Shown: one piece after another, positions 25,501 through 34,547 of the stretch
Layout: every line of letters begins with the position of its first letter
Numbering within the stretch: the first letter of the stretch is position 1
From: Chrysopilus asiliformis
Lineage: Eukaryota > Arthropoda > Insecta > Diptera > Rhagionidae
Assembly (NCBI GenBank): GCA_964034945.1
Contig: OZ035962.1
Span: forward strand, 95,852,284-95,916,283
Reading direction: 5' to 3'
DNA: 64,000 nt
Notes under the pieces: model-generated
What the model was told of the DNA's origin: nothing
Databases searched by the model: none
What the model saw: the letters and a program-made list of their open reading frames with translations, nothing else
Program-made: the position numbers and the translations under genes

Positions 25501-25593
25501 TTTAGCACGTAAATGATTTTATACATACATGAAATGCTAACGAGTTTGTCCACTTCCGCATGGAAAACCAAATTTCAGACAAACTGCGATAGT
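22523..25593. other. Intergenic, with small repeats only
   Basis: AT-rich. A palindromic element is annotated at 23547-23799. At 24990-25110 there is a diverged copy of the 18.6-kb repeat, and at about 25215-25245 an R3 tail in reverse ('gttgtgatcaacacaaaac'). No gene recognised. Confidence 0.45.
23547..23799. repeat. Imperfect palindromic element
   Basis: Arms carrying 'aaatcaaaacatctcaaatg' and its complement are separated by about 170 bp. Probably a degenerate MITE; no clear target duplication. Confidence 0.55.
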
Positions 25594-25874
25594 GCCTGTT
25601 TACATTAGGACTCATTTTGAGGCAGCACGTCTTTCGCTCCGGCCAAGTGAGGGTGAGGGACGCAGTGGGGAGGGAAACCAAAAAGAGCGAACGAAGTTTA
25701 GATTCACTTAAAATTATCGGTTGCAAACTGGTTTTTGAGTCTGGTCGTTGAAACCTGTCGTTTAGTTTTGTTGATGAAACCGGTTTATGAATCCAGATAA
25801 AGTGAACCGTGTGCACACGGCAGAAAAGTGACGAAAGACGTGCCGCCTCAAAATGAGTCCTACTGTAAACAGGC
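25594..25874. mobile_element. Inverted-repeat element (281 bp)
   Basis: Terminal arms of about 43 bp, 'gcctgtttacattaggactc' onward and its complement with a few mismatches. Nearby flanks both contain ATAGT but are offset by two bases, so the target duplication is uncertain. It interrupts the apparent frame at 25502-25876, which is not a gene. Confidence 0.7.
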
Positions 25875-26493
25875 AAATAGTGATCAAGGCGTCAGTACAA
25901 TGTTTGTCTCTCATGGTAACTTTTCGGCAACTCAAACAGACCTCACCCCTTACCTGCGAACCCCTCTCCCGCTATCTGCTGAAGCTTTGAAGGTACTTTG
26001 ACGCGGCTTTCGCCATCTCCAAAGGAAACTTTTCGTTCATGAAAAACCGACCCCGTCTCTTGCACATGAACCCTTCCCCGCTATATCCTGATCTATTGGA
26101 TATACATCTTGGTTGGGGTTTTCGCCATTAGATCGGTCGCTCCCCAAAGAAAGTTTTCGTTCTCCCAAAGCGATAATTTCCCTTGCCTGTAAACCCCTGC
26201 TCGTTGGAAGAATTTTTTGGGGTTTTCGCCATTACGCAGATTGTCCTACATGGCTGCTTTACGTTTCTTTCAGTGTATTCCACTCGAGTAAAATCGCATG
26301 TCAATGTATGAAATTTATTTCAAAAACAGGATAGATATTTAAATTTTGTTGTAAAAGTTTAAAATTATTTCAGAGTCGTTTTCGCGAACAATTTCATAAA
26401 AATTAGGTTGAATTAATTCCCATTTTGACCAAGAGATTTAATGGCTTAAATAATTTAAAAAGAACATCAAGTTACTACCATTTTGTGCAACCG
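25875..26493. other. Degenerate direct repeats, no gene
   Basis: Between about 25990 and 26250, three blocks repeat 'ttttcgccat' followed, in two of them, by 'ccaaagaaagttttcgtt'-like sequence, suggesting a diverged tandem repeat of about 110 bp. The 73-codon frame at 26113-26334 overlaps it and is not convincing. Confidence 0.4.
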
Positions 26494-26501
26494 ACTCTGA
26501 A

Positions 26502-26864
26502 TAGAGAGCCTATAACCTAGAGAGTGGCCATGGGGACATCTAAAAATGGCCGCCGAGCTGAAAAACGAGCGCGAAAAACGAGAGCGAAAAACTTTAAAAA
26601 TTTGATTCATTGTCACAGATAATTGCCAAAATTACTGAAATCAGTTAATTTAATTAAAAAACTCATTTCTGAGGTATCAAAAAAATTTAGAACGTCGTAG
26701 TTGTTTTAATAAATTGAAAAATTGTTTACAGACTGTTCTAATCTGGAGAAAAAGCTGTTCTAACTGACCTAATAGACTGTTCTAATTGGAGTTAATAGAC
26801 TGTCCTACTCAGTAGCACAGTCTAGTAAGGTAGCAAGGCCACTCTCTAGGTTAAAGGCTCTCTA
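26502..26864. mobile_element. hAT-type MITE with 8-bp target duplication
   Basis: Terminal repeats of 28 bp with one mismatch (TAGAGAGCCTATAACCTAGA onward). Perfect 8-bp direct repeats ACTCTGAA at 26494-26501 and 26865-26872. Eight-base duplications with TAGAG-type ends are diagnostic of hAT elements. No coding sequence in its 363 bp. Confidence 0.88.
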
Positions 26865-27585
26865 ACTCTGAATAGCGGCCCTTTGTTTCAGAATATTTGA
26901 AATCTTCCATTTACAAAATATTTCAAAAATAGTTAGAACCTAAAATTATTGAATAAAAAACCAAGTTGCAATTATTTTCTTTAATTCAACAAAATCGTTC
27001 CCGTTGTAGTCAAAAGCAAAGAAGTGCAATTAAAAATCGATTTAGGCCATGTCACCATATCCACTGCTGATGATTTTTAATTTGCAAAAGTGCAACTTCC
27101 ATTGAATGACGAAGAACAATCAAAGAATTACAATCACTTCTCTTTTCCGGTGTTTCAACACCTGGAAATTAATGTCCGAATGCTGTTCCATGGCGCGGGT
27201 AATGACACACAACCTGAACATTCATATTAAAATTAATCATTGTAAATATTTGCACGACAAATTAAAGCAGTATGACGGCGGCATTTTTTTTTTAGTTTTG
27301 TTTGCTATTAGTAAACTGATGACATTTTTTTTATTTCAACGATAAAAAAAACTTTCTGCGAAATATAATAAATAAATCCCGTAGAGCGGTAGTCCTCAAA
27401 GTTTTGGAACCCTTCAAAGATTCGTTAAAAAAATTTCTTCGAATTTTCGATCTTCAAAAAATGTATAGCTTGGGGTCGCATAGAAAATATTCAATTATTT
27501 TCGCGCAAAAGGCGGGAAAATTTTTCGCATAGAGACTATACCAAGATTATATAGCTCTTCAAAACCAAGTTTCCAATCTTAAAAA

Positions 27586-27900
27586 TTACATTTTCTCAAA
27601 TTTTTGAAAAATAAAATTTATAGTTAAATCGATGTCATAATTTATATCGTAACCCAGTTGAACTAAACTCCAAAGAAAGCAAAACACAAAAATCAATTTA
27701 ACCTTTTTCGGATTTGGCGATCCATATTTATGTTTTTCGCTTTTGTATTTTTTAGAGCACAAAGACAGTAATTCTTCAAATGGGATTTCCTCCATCTTCA
27801 TGTTAATCTCTCCGAAAATAGCCGCAATAAAATTAATACGTCGTCGAAATGTTTCTAGAGCCAAAAACATAAGAGAAACCATCGACCCCATTTTAGTCAA
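27586..27900 (-). CDS. Weak candidate ORF with a hydrophobic segment
   Basis: A 104-codon minus frame. Met5 has a good start context (aaaATGG). The first half is mixed in composition (ETFRRRINFIAAIFGEINMK, then IPFEELLSLCSKKYKSEKHK), followed by a hydrophobic stretch near residues 67-85 (VKLIFVFCFLWSLVQLGYD). It could be an exon of a membrane protein or chance in AT-rich DNA. No domain recognised. Confidence 0.2.
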   Translation of the reverse strand: MTKMGSMVSLMFLALETFRRRINFIAAIFGEINMKMEEIPFEELLSLCSKKYKSEKHKYGSPNPKKVKLIFVFCFLWSLVQLGYDINYDIDLTINFIFQKFEKM

Positions 27901-28200
27901 ATTGTTCTAAATCATTTATCGAATCAGTCGGAAGTTAAGCCCAAAAGAGATTCAATTTTATTCGAAAATTTCCATTTGCAAAAATCTTTAAAATTACAAT
28001 TGACGACTTCTAATTGTCAGTTAGCAGCCATATGGCTGTATTTGCGGATTATGAAATGATTTAGTGCAAATCGTAGAAATTGTAAATAGGTTAAATGTCA
28101 ATTACCTCGAAGATTAGCTGCTTTTCTTTTTACATATGATCAAAAGTAATTCAATTTTTACAGCCATATTGTTTTTTTTTTGAATTGATGATACAATATT

Positions 28201-28389
28201 TTATGCTCGAAAAGTATTTAAAAGTTTTGCGAAATCATTAACGATATCTGTTAAACATTTAATAAGACCAAAATCATTTTCACCAAAATCCTGTAAGCCT
28301 GGGCGGAAGCTGGCAAAGCAGGCTCTGATGTCGGTGAGCAAGCTTTCCATACCAGAAACAGGCTCCTGATGGGTTTTCAGGGCAGACAT
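28201..28389 (-). pseudogene. Weak candidate coding remnant, unrecognised
   Basis: A 62-codon frame with protein-like, GC-richer composition (LLTDIRACFASFRPGLQDFG). It lies beside a segment that recurs at 15.4 kb, so it may be a remnant of a mobile element. I do not recognise the family. Confidence 0.25.
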
Positions 28390-28904
28390 GTCCGACCTGT
28401 TGGGGGGAAATTTGGTTGTGAAAACATCCGCAAAAATAATATAATTTTGTTGTTTTTGCAGACCTTATAAGCCGAGAAATTCCAATAGGATTCAATGCTA
28501 AAAGGTCGAGTATAAACCATGAATCAGAAATGGTTCAATGGTTAAACACTAAATAGTTTGTTCTAGATAGATCTGCATAGCTCCAGAACATTAAAAAAAC
28601 ACGACTATTAATGAAATCTCTCGAATATTTAAAATTAATGCAATTGAATCAAAGGAAAGGTTTCCCTTATAGATTGTTCGGGCTCAGGCCGTCTTGCGAC
28701 GGTTTCTAGCTCGAAATAAATGAAGAGGTGCCGGGTCAAATGAAACAGTTTATAATTACTAATTCTAATTAACGTTATTAATGTTTTCAAATATAATGAT
28801 TCAATGTTCCTTTTATTTTATGTCTCCGTCGTTGCGTTGTGTGGACGTCTCTTGTTATGCACTATCTCTGGATCTTCTGTCTTCGGTGTCCGTTGATTGT
28901 AGTT

Positions 28905-29770
28905 GCTGGTAGTGTAGCTTCTTCCTGATTGCAGCGTAGCTTCTTCTTGATAGCAGCGTAGCTTCTTCGTGATTGCAACGTATCGGTTGCCTGATTGCAG
29001 CGTGTCTTCTGCCTGATTGCAGTGTTGCATCTGCCTAGTTGCAACGTATCTGTTGCCTGATTACAGCGTAGCTTCTTGCAGCGTAGCTTCTTCGTGATTG
29101 CAGCGCAACTTCTTCTTGATTGCAGCGTAGCTTCTTCGTGATTGCAATGTATCTATTGCCTTGTTTGCAGCGTATCTTCTGCCTAGTTTGCAATGTATCT
29201 ATTGCCTTGATTGCAGCGTATCTTCTGCCTGATTTGCAATGTATCTATTGCCTTGATTGCAGCGTATCTTCTGCCTAGTTTGCAATGTATCTATTGCCTT
29301 GATTGCAGCGTATCTTCTGCCTAGTTTGCAATGTATCTATTGCCTTGATTGCAGCGTATCTTCTGCCTAGTTTGCAATGTATCTATTGCCTGGATTGCAG
29401 CGTATCTTCTGCCTAGTTTGCAATGTATCTATTGCCTTGATTGCAGCGTATCTTCTGCCTAGTTTGCAATGTATCTATTGCCTTGATTGCAGCGTATCTT
29501 CTGCCTAGTTTGCAATGTATCTATTGCCTTGATTGCAGCGTATCTTCTGCCTAGTTTGCAATGTATCTATTGCCTTGATTGCAGCGTATCTTCTGCCTAG
29601 TTTGCAATGTATCTATTGCCTTGATTGCAGCGTATCTTCTGCCTAGTTTGCAATGTATCTATTGCCTTGATTGCAGCGTATCTTCTGCCTAGTTTGCAAT
29701 GTATCTATTGCCTTGATTGCAGCGTATCTTCTGCCTGATTTGCAGCGTATCCTCTGCCTAGTTGCAACGA
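28905..29770. repeat. Minisatellite, 46-bp higher-order unit from a 22-24-bp monomer
   Basis: The left part (28905-29140) consists of variant monomers like 'attgcagcgtagcttcttcc'. From about 29140 to 29740 two monomer types alternate, 'ttgcaatgtatctattgcct' and 'attgcagcgtatcttctgcc', giving a very regular 46-bp period (for example starts at 29281 and 29327) over about a dozen units. Since 46 is not a multiple of 3 and stops occur in every frame, the regular part is not translated. Confidence 0.92.
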
Positions 29771-29779
29771 ATATGTTGC

Positions 29780-29960
29780 CAGATTGACTTCCTGAGTTTC
29801 GTCCTAACTGGTATAGGAGTTAGGATTAGTTAGTTCGACGTGATCGAATCGAGAGATGAAACTGAAGTGATTTGCTTCCAGCAGTGCTTGGTCTTATATA
29901 CACGCTGAAGTAGCGGATTTTCTGGTCTATACTATATTAGTGGAGGGGATGTCCGTATTT
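29780..29960 (-). promoter_or_regulatory. Possible minus-strand core promoter beside the minisatellite
   Basis: Read on the minus strand, this stretch has 'gtgtatataagacc' followed 30-36 nt later by 'atcacttcagtttc', which contains an insect-initiator-like TCAGTT. Transcription would run into the 46-bp array. It could be a promoter of a repetitive non-coding RNA or part of a retroelement LTR. Motif-based only. Confidence 0.3.
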
Positions 29961-30166
29961 TGTGCATTAATAAATCGTGTAAACGATTGGGAGTGACTTG
30001 TTGATTTTTTACACACTTTAGTTGTTGGTGGTGGTACTCTAGTTTGTCATCTAGGGAATTGTCATCTAGGGAATGTGGCCTTTAGAATAATGTTTTACAT
30101 TTCCTAGCTGAAGACGTCAGTTTTTGTTTTGTTGTGAAAGTGAGTGTTTTAGTTTTGTGTTTTTAG

Positions 30167-31010
30167 GTTCGCCGAGGGAATGTGAGGTGGACAGAGAGGT
30201 AGCAGTGGGTGGCAGAAATGGGAGGCAGACAATGGGAGGCAAGGTAGGTTCAAGGCAGCTTGCTCCCACTTGGGCAACTGCCCTAATAATGATGTTTGTC
30301 TAAAGAGCCAAATACAATGATACCCACACAACATTTACGGCTACAGATTACGGCGACAATGTCGCCCTCCATATACAATGGCACACACTTTGTTGTTCTG
30401 AACATAATTTGCTTTTCACAGATAAAACTTTTTATTCACGCACGCACTCAATTAATTGTTCTTCGAAATTCATTTTTTTCATTTCTTGGTCTTGATTATT
30501 CTTTATTTCTTTCATTTGAATTGTGACAGTCAGTGAGCTACATATAACATTTTTTGTACCCAATTATCATAAAATCTAAGCAACACAGCATACGAACTAT
30601 ATTTCCTAATACTTCCTTTAAATGACGAAATTTAGATTTTATGACATCCCCATAAGATTTCATTTTGAATCAACCATGAAATTTTGTATGCGAGCTGGCC
30701 GACAAAAGTTAAATTCAATTGAACTTTTTACGACGACAAAGTTGGTCGGATTCATTGTATATAGAAGCACAGAGTCCTATGAGTTTAAAACCTGAAATGT
30801 CGCCGTAAATGTTGTGTGGGTATCATTGTATTTGGCTCTTAATGCGTTCTTCTCTTTTTATAGGTAGCTGGTGGAGCACTCTTTGCCCCGAGAGGGTGTT
30901 CCACTTGATCGTGATTCGGGAACTTTTCCTTGGGAGGATGATTTGAGGTAATTATATTTGGTTTTTATGTTTATTATTTTTTCATTGTTGTTTTGTTCTT
31001 TTTCAGGTGA
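30167..31010 (+). CDS. Candidate spliced gene 3' end (three exons), unrecognised
   Basis: Exon 30167-30243 follows 'gtgtttttag' and ends AAG|GTAGGT. Exon 30868-30947 follows 'tataggtag' and ends GAG|GTAATT. A 59-nt intron (30948-31006) ends 'tttttcag'. The frame stays open through the junctions (25 codons, then 26 codons and a split codon, including LVEHSLPREGVPLDRDSG) and stops at TGA 31008. Composition is much more GC-rich than the surroundings. The first intron contains a 536-bp MITE, without which it would be about 85 nt. Upstream exons were not found and I do not recognise the protein. Confidence 0.33.
30304..30839. mobile_element. PIF/Harbinger-type MITE (536 bp)
   Basis: Terminal inverted repeats of 38 bp, perfect (AGAGCCAAATACAATGATAC onward), at 30304-30341 and 30802-30839, flanked by TAA at 30301-30303 and 30840-30842. 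A TAA/TTA 3-bp target duplication is typical of PIF/Harbinger. Non-coding. Confidence 0.9.
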
Positions 31011-31283
31011 AATGGATTTGAACACTCTTGGTGGGCCTGAACATAGATATATGACCTATTTTATGGATAGCACCTGACTTATAAATCCTTTCTGAAAATA
31101 TGTTTGCCATTAATTAATTTAGTACCGAAAATTTACTTAGTAATACACAGTTTCCATCACAGAATTTGTGAAATTATTTAAAAAGTATAAAAAAAACTTC
31201 TAGAAACTCCTTCATAATTTATATCGAATGACCTCTAAAATCGTAGTGATGTTGTGAAATAAATAGTACAATTGCGCAAATAA
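31011..31283. other. Intergenic, 3' side of gene 1
   Basis: AT-rich; includes the 3' flank of the candidate spliced gene and, at its right, the poly(A) signal region of gene 1. No other features. Confidence 0.4.
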
Positions 31284-31289
31284 TTTATT
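31284..31289 (-). terminator. Poly(A) signal of secreted gene 1
   Basis: TTTATT on the plus strand is AATAAA on the gene strand, about 45 nt after the stop. Confidence 0.6.
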
Positions 31290-31333
31290 TATTATATTCA
31301 TTCATTTGTAATTAATTCTTGTTAGATTATTAT

Positions 31334-32437
31334 TTAGCCTATCCTTTTAGTTGTGGTCTTTCTAGTGGTCGTTTTAGGTTTAGTGGTGGTTTTCTTAGTT
31401 GTAGTGATTTTTCTAGTCGTTTTAGTAGTCTTTCTAGCCGTTGTGGTTACCTTCTTTTTTGTGGTGGTTCTAGTAGCTGCACTAGTCACTGATACTTTGG
31501 CAGTCGTGGTAGTTGTAACTACGGGTGCTATGGTACTTTTAGAAGTAGACGTGGTGGTAGTTTTTGCAGCAACCGTTGTTTTAGAAGCAGATGTGGTGGT
31601 AGGTTTGGGAGCGGGCGTAGTTTCAGAACTAGATGTGGTGATAGTTTCGGAAGCGGACGTAGTTACAGCACCAGATGTAGTGGTAGTTTTGGGGGCGGAT
31701 GTAGTTTGAGAAGCAGTTGTGGTGGTAGTGTCGGGAGCTGGCGTAGTTTTGGGAGCGGGTGTAGTTTCAGCACCAGATATGGTGGTAGTTTTGGGAGCGG
31801 GCGTAGTTTCAGAACTAGATGTAGTAATAGTTTCGGAAGCGGACGTAGTTACAGCAGCAGATGTGGTAGTAGTTTCGGGAGCGGGCGTAGTTATAGCAGC
31901 AGATGTGGTAGTAGTTTCGGGAGCGGGCTTAGTTACAGCACCAGATGCGGTGGTAGTTTCTGGGGCAGATGTTGGGTTTTGTGTTGTAGTGACCGGTTCC
32001 GGAATAACTGAAATTTCATCCGTTTTATTTTCTGTGTTTTCTTCCGCGTTTTCTTCTCCATTGTCTTCTGTGTCCCCTTCATCACTCTCTTCGGAGCCTT
32101 CTTCCGCGTTTTCTTCTCCATTGTCTTCTGTGTCCCCTTCATCACTCTCTTCGGAGCCTTCTTCCGCGTTTTCTTCACCGGTATCTTCTGCATTTTCGTC
32201 GTCTGGATCGCCTTCTTCTGTGTATTCCTCGGAATATTCTTCTGAATCCTCATCTGGATATTCTTCTGAATCCTCATCTGGATATTCTTCTGAATCCTCA
32301 TCTGGATATTCTTCTGACTCCTCATCTGTATATTCTTCTGAGGATTCTTCTTCTGCGGCACGTCGACGTCGCACATTTGCGCCATTTGTCGTTAAGAAAA
32401 TCGCCAAAACGGTTACAAAAATTACAAGGAATCTCAT
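31334..32437 (-). CDS. Secreted low-complexity protein 1 (acidic/Thr/basic), 367 aa
   Basis: A single coding exon. Residues 1-19 form a signal peptide (MRFLVIFVTVLAIFLTTNG), followed by ANV and the convertase-like RRRR at 23-26. Residues about 27-145 are acidic with four EEYPDEDS-type octads and a perfect 20-residue tandem duplication (60 bp at 32041-32100 and 32101-32160). Then come a Thr/Ser/Pro/Ala-rich region (ETTTTS, TTPAPK units) of about 160 residues and a basic KTTTKK tail ending KRIG. There are no cysteines. Ser-x-Glu and acidic-Tyr contexts suggest secretory-pathway phosphorylation or sulfation, and the Thr block O-glycosylation; these are inferences. The start is fixed by the signal peptide. 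An extracellular mucin, silk or glue component is likely; no homologue is recognised. Confidence 0.88.
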   Translation of the reverse strand: MRFLVIFVTVLAIFLTTNGANVRRRRAAEEESSEEYTDEESEEYPDEDSEEYPDEDSEEYPDEDSEEYSEEYTEEGDPDDENAEDTGEENAEEGSEESDEGDTEDNGEENAEEGSEESDEGDTEDNGEENAEENTENKTDEISVIPEPVTTTQNPTSAPETTTASGAVTKPAPETTTTSAAITTPAPETTTTSAAVTTSASETITTSSSETTPAPKTTTISGAETTPAPKTTPAPDTTTTTASQTTSAPKTTTTSGAVTTSASETITTSSSETTPAPKPTTTSASKTTVAAKTTTTSTSKSTIAPVVTTTTTAKVSVTSAATRTTTKKKVTTTARKTTKTTRKITTTKKTTTKPKTTTRKTTTKRIG

Positions 32438-32453
32438 TGTTATGGATTATTTC

Positions 32454-32576
32454 CTATAATTAATTTTAAAAAAATCGTATAAAATAATTACGAACTCAGA
32501 TTTGTTATTCCTTGAAACAAGTTTTAACCAATATCAACAAAAAACAATAAAAAGGAGTAAACTTATTACAAATCAC
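32454..32576 (-). other. 5'-UTR intron of gene 1 (123 nt)
   Basis: Donor AGTAG|GTGATT and acceptor 'attaattatag' leave a 16-nt leader before the ATG. Donor position relative to the TATA box (61 nt) matches the other four paralogues (60-61 nt). Confidence 0.65.
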
Positions 32577-32630
32577 CTACTTTCTGGGAAGTGATGCCGC
32601 AGTTTGTGGATTAGTTTATCTTTCTTTAGA

Positions 32631-32637
32631 ATTTATA
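32631..32637 (-). promoter_or_regulatory. TATA box of gene 1
   Basis: TATAAAT on the gene strand. Transcription start expected near 32607, giving a leader exon of about 31 nt. Confidence 0.65.
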
Positions 32638-32769
32638 CTAAAATGGATATTTTTTTTGTACTCTTTAAACAATTATAAGCAGTTTGTCTTTAATTGCCAA
32701 TAATATTGACAAAATTTAAATTAGAGTACTAAACAAATATTAAAACAGTTGTTTATTTCACTAATTTCA

Positions 32770-32777
32770 TTGACGCA
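32770..32777 (-). promoter_or_regulatory. TTGACGCA upstream element of gene 1
   Basis: This octamer (TGCGTCAA on the gene strand) lies 133 bp upstream of the TATA box and recurs 155-159 bp upstream of the TATA boxes of the other four paralogues. A second shared block 'aatattgacaaa...gagtactaaa' is at 32702-32733, matched upstream of gene 3. Confidence 0.55.
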
Positions 32778-32970
32778 ATCCCAAATGTTCGTTGGATGTG
32801 GCATATTATTATTGATTTGACAATTGTTTAAAAAAATACCAGTGCCAAGATTAAATTGAGGAATACCCTATATGATGCAAAGGGGGTTCTCTTTTGAAAT
32901 TTCAATAAAAAAAATTATATACTTCTTTTCTGCCAAAAATGTTGTGAAATCAACTTATGCGACGGTTGCT

Positions 32971-33146
32971 TTGTGACTGGTCACAATGAAGCCGCTTTCA
33001 TATAGGTTACCTTGTAACCGGTCACAAAAAAAACCTTTCAAATGGGTTATTTTGTGCTCGGTGGCAAACAAAAAAACCAGTTGCTAATTAGTTACATTGT
33101 AACCGGTTACAAATTAACCGTTGCAAATCGGTTACTTTGTGCCTGA
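32971..33146. repeat. Tandem repeat of about 40 bp with palindromic AACCGGTT-like cores
   Basis: Five units begin at 32971, 33012, 33051, 33097 and 33137 with 'ttgtaaccggttacaa', 'ttgtaaccggtcacaa', 'ttgtgactggtcacaa' and more diverged cores. The core resembles the insect Grainyhead site AACCGGTT. It lies upstream of gene 1, between the gene 1 promoter and a hAT element. Confidence 0.65.
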
Positions 33147-33267
33147 CAGGGAAGTTATCGTTGTTTTTCGTTGTATTTTTATATCGTACTCGTTTATAAT
33201 TCACTTACAAACAGTGGCATCGAAATATAAATAGTTAACTTCGGACCAAAGAAATCATACTTACAAT

Positions 33268-34274
33268 CAGGGTTCCCACCCCAAAAGTGAAAAGCGGAGT
33301 GTTACTGATCGAAAAATAGTAGTGTCAGAGGGATTTCAGTAGTGTCAACTTTTTAACAGTCATTTAGAGTTTTATTGAGACAACACATTTTGTGTGTTAC
33401 CGTCTAATGTTTTATTTCATATCATATCAGTACATTTTTATACCCGTATGGTGAAACCAAAGGGTATATTAGATTTGACTTACCGTTTGTAACGCCAACA
33501 TCCCGTTATCACACACAAAAATGAATTACACCAGTGTGTTTAGAATGATAAAAAAAAATTGAATTTTGCATGTCCGTCCGACCGTCTGTGGCGCGGATTG
33601 CGGGCGCACAGATTGAGCTAGAAACTTGAAATTTTGCGCAGATCCGTTTTTCGTAAAATGCGAGGCTAAGTTCGTTAATGGGCAAAAATGGACTATTAGG
33701 GCGGGTACCCCACCCACCATACGAACGAAAACGTTTTTTCTAAATATCGCAAAAACGGTGCATCTCATCAAAAAAGTGCAAGAACTTGTTAAATCATTTT
33801 AATTTTCATTTAAAGAAAACAGAGTCTCATTTAAAGAAAACTGAGCCCAATTTTTCTCATTTAAAGAAAACTCAGTGTTATTGAAAAATAATTAAAATGA
33901 TTTAACAAAGTTTTCATTGCTCTTCTGGAAAATTATACCAAATGGACTTAGCACAATTTCACTTTTAGCCGACAATATGTCTCTTTTGTTCAAGAATTGA
34001 GTGCGTTTAGTCAGTCACTTTTTCATAGGAAATGCCTAAAGTACCTACTTAAATATTTTAGATAAAGAGTCTGAATGATTACATATTACATATTTTTTAA
34101 TTTTCTCAATATAAATGAAATTTTCAAATCTAGAAATTAACTTTCTTTGTAGCACGTTTTTTATATGGCGAAAAAGGTAGTGTTTTGGGTTTTTCAGTAG
34201 TGTAAATAGTGTTAGGTCAAATTATGTCGAAATAGTAGTGTAAAACTACGATAGTAGTGTAAACGGGATCCCTG
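33268..34274. mobile_element. hAT-type element with nested R2 copy
   Basis: The ends are CAGGGTTCCC and GGGATCCCTG, flanked by perfect 8-bp duplications CTTACAAT (33260-33267, 34275-34282), diagnostic of hAT. Inside are repeats of 'agtagtgt' near both ends, three 'tctcatttaaagaaaact' units near 33810-33875, and an inverted R2 copy (33431-33800). No transposase remains. Confidence 0.88.
33431..33800 (-). mobile_element. R2 dispersed repeat, copy b, inside the hAT element
   Basis: Reverse orientation: starts 'tatacccgtatggtgaaacc', carries 'cacaccagtgtg'-like sequence and a short GTCC tract without microsatellite expansion. The 81-codon minus frame here is repeat sequence. Confidence 0.65.
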
Positions 34275-34503
34275 CTTACAATGCTTACTGATGTATACTT
34301 GGAATATAAGTTTTCATTCATGTCACATATAATCTGCCTACCCTCCCCCCCTTCCCAAAAAAAACTGGGCAAAAATGGTTTCTTAAATGTTGCAGCAACG
34401 TTTTTGTGACGTTGTAGCAATCAATGTATAAACCAATATATAGAATTGTTTTAATAAATGCAGTTCCCGTATAAAATTAAAACCAAATTTAGAGGATAAC
34501 TTA

Positions 34504-34509
34504 TTTATT
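34504..34509 (-). terminator. Poly(A) signal of secreted gene 2
   Basis: AATAAA on the gene strand, about 40 nt past the stop, inside a 3' flank (34444-34560) homologous to those of genes 4 and 5. Confidence 0.6.
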
Positions 34510-34547
34510 TACCATTTTAAAAATTATTCTTTGACTTCAATTAATTC

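Larger units (their letters stand above)
26873..28904. other. Intergenic, two weak coding candidates
   Basis: AT-rich apart from 28270-28400, which is GC-richer. Candidates at 27586-27900 and 28201-28389 are annotated separately. The 28405-28500 segment is related to 15365-15450. Confidence 0.45.

Noticed and set aside
28905..29770. CRISPR-like appearance of the alternating 22-24-bp units
   Set aside because: The spacers are themselves repeated monomers, there are no unique spacers, and the context is eukaryotic; it is a minisatellite.
29780..30160. Complete LTR retrotransposon around the minisatellite
   Set aside because: No second long terminal repeat, primer-binding site or pol-like coding sequence is visible in the window; only the promoter-like motif remains.
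31353..32459. Plus-strand Val/Ser-rich frames opposite gene 1
   Set aside because: Shadow frames of the Thr-rich and acidic repeats; the minus strand has the signal peptide, TATA, leader intron and poly(A) signal.
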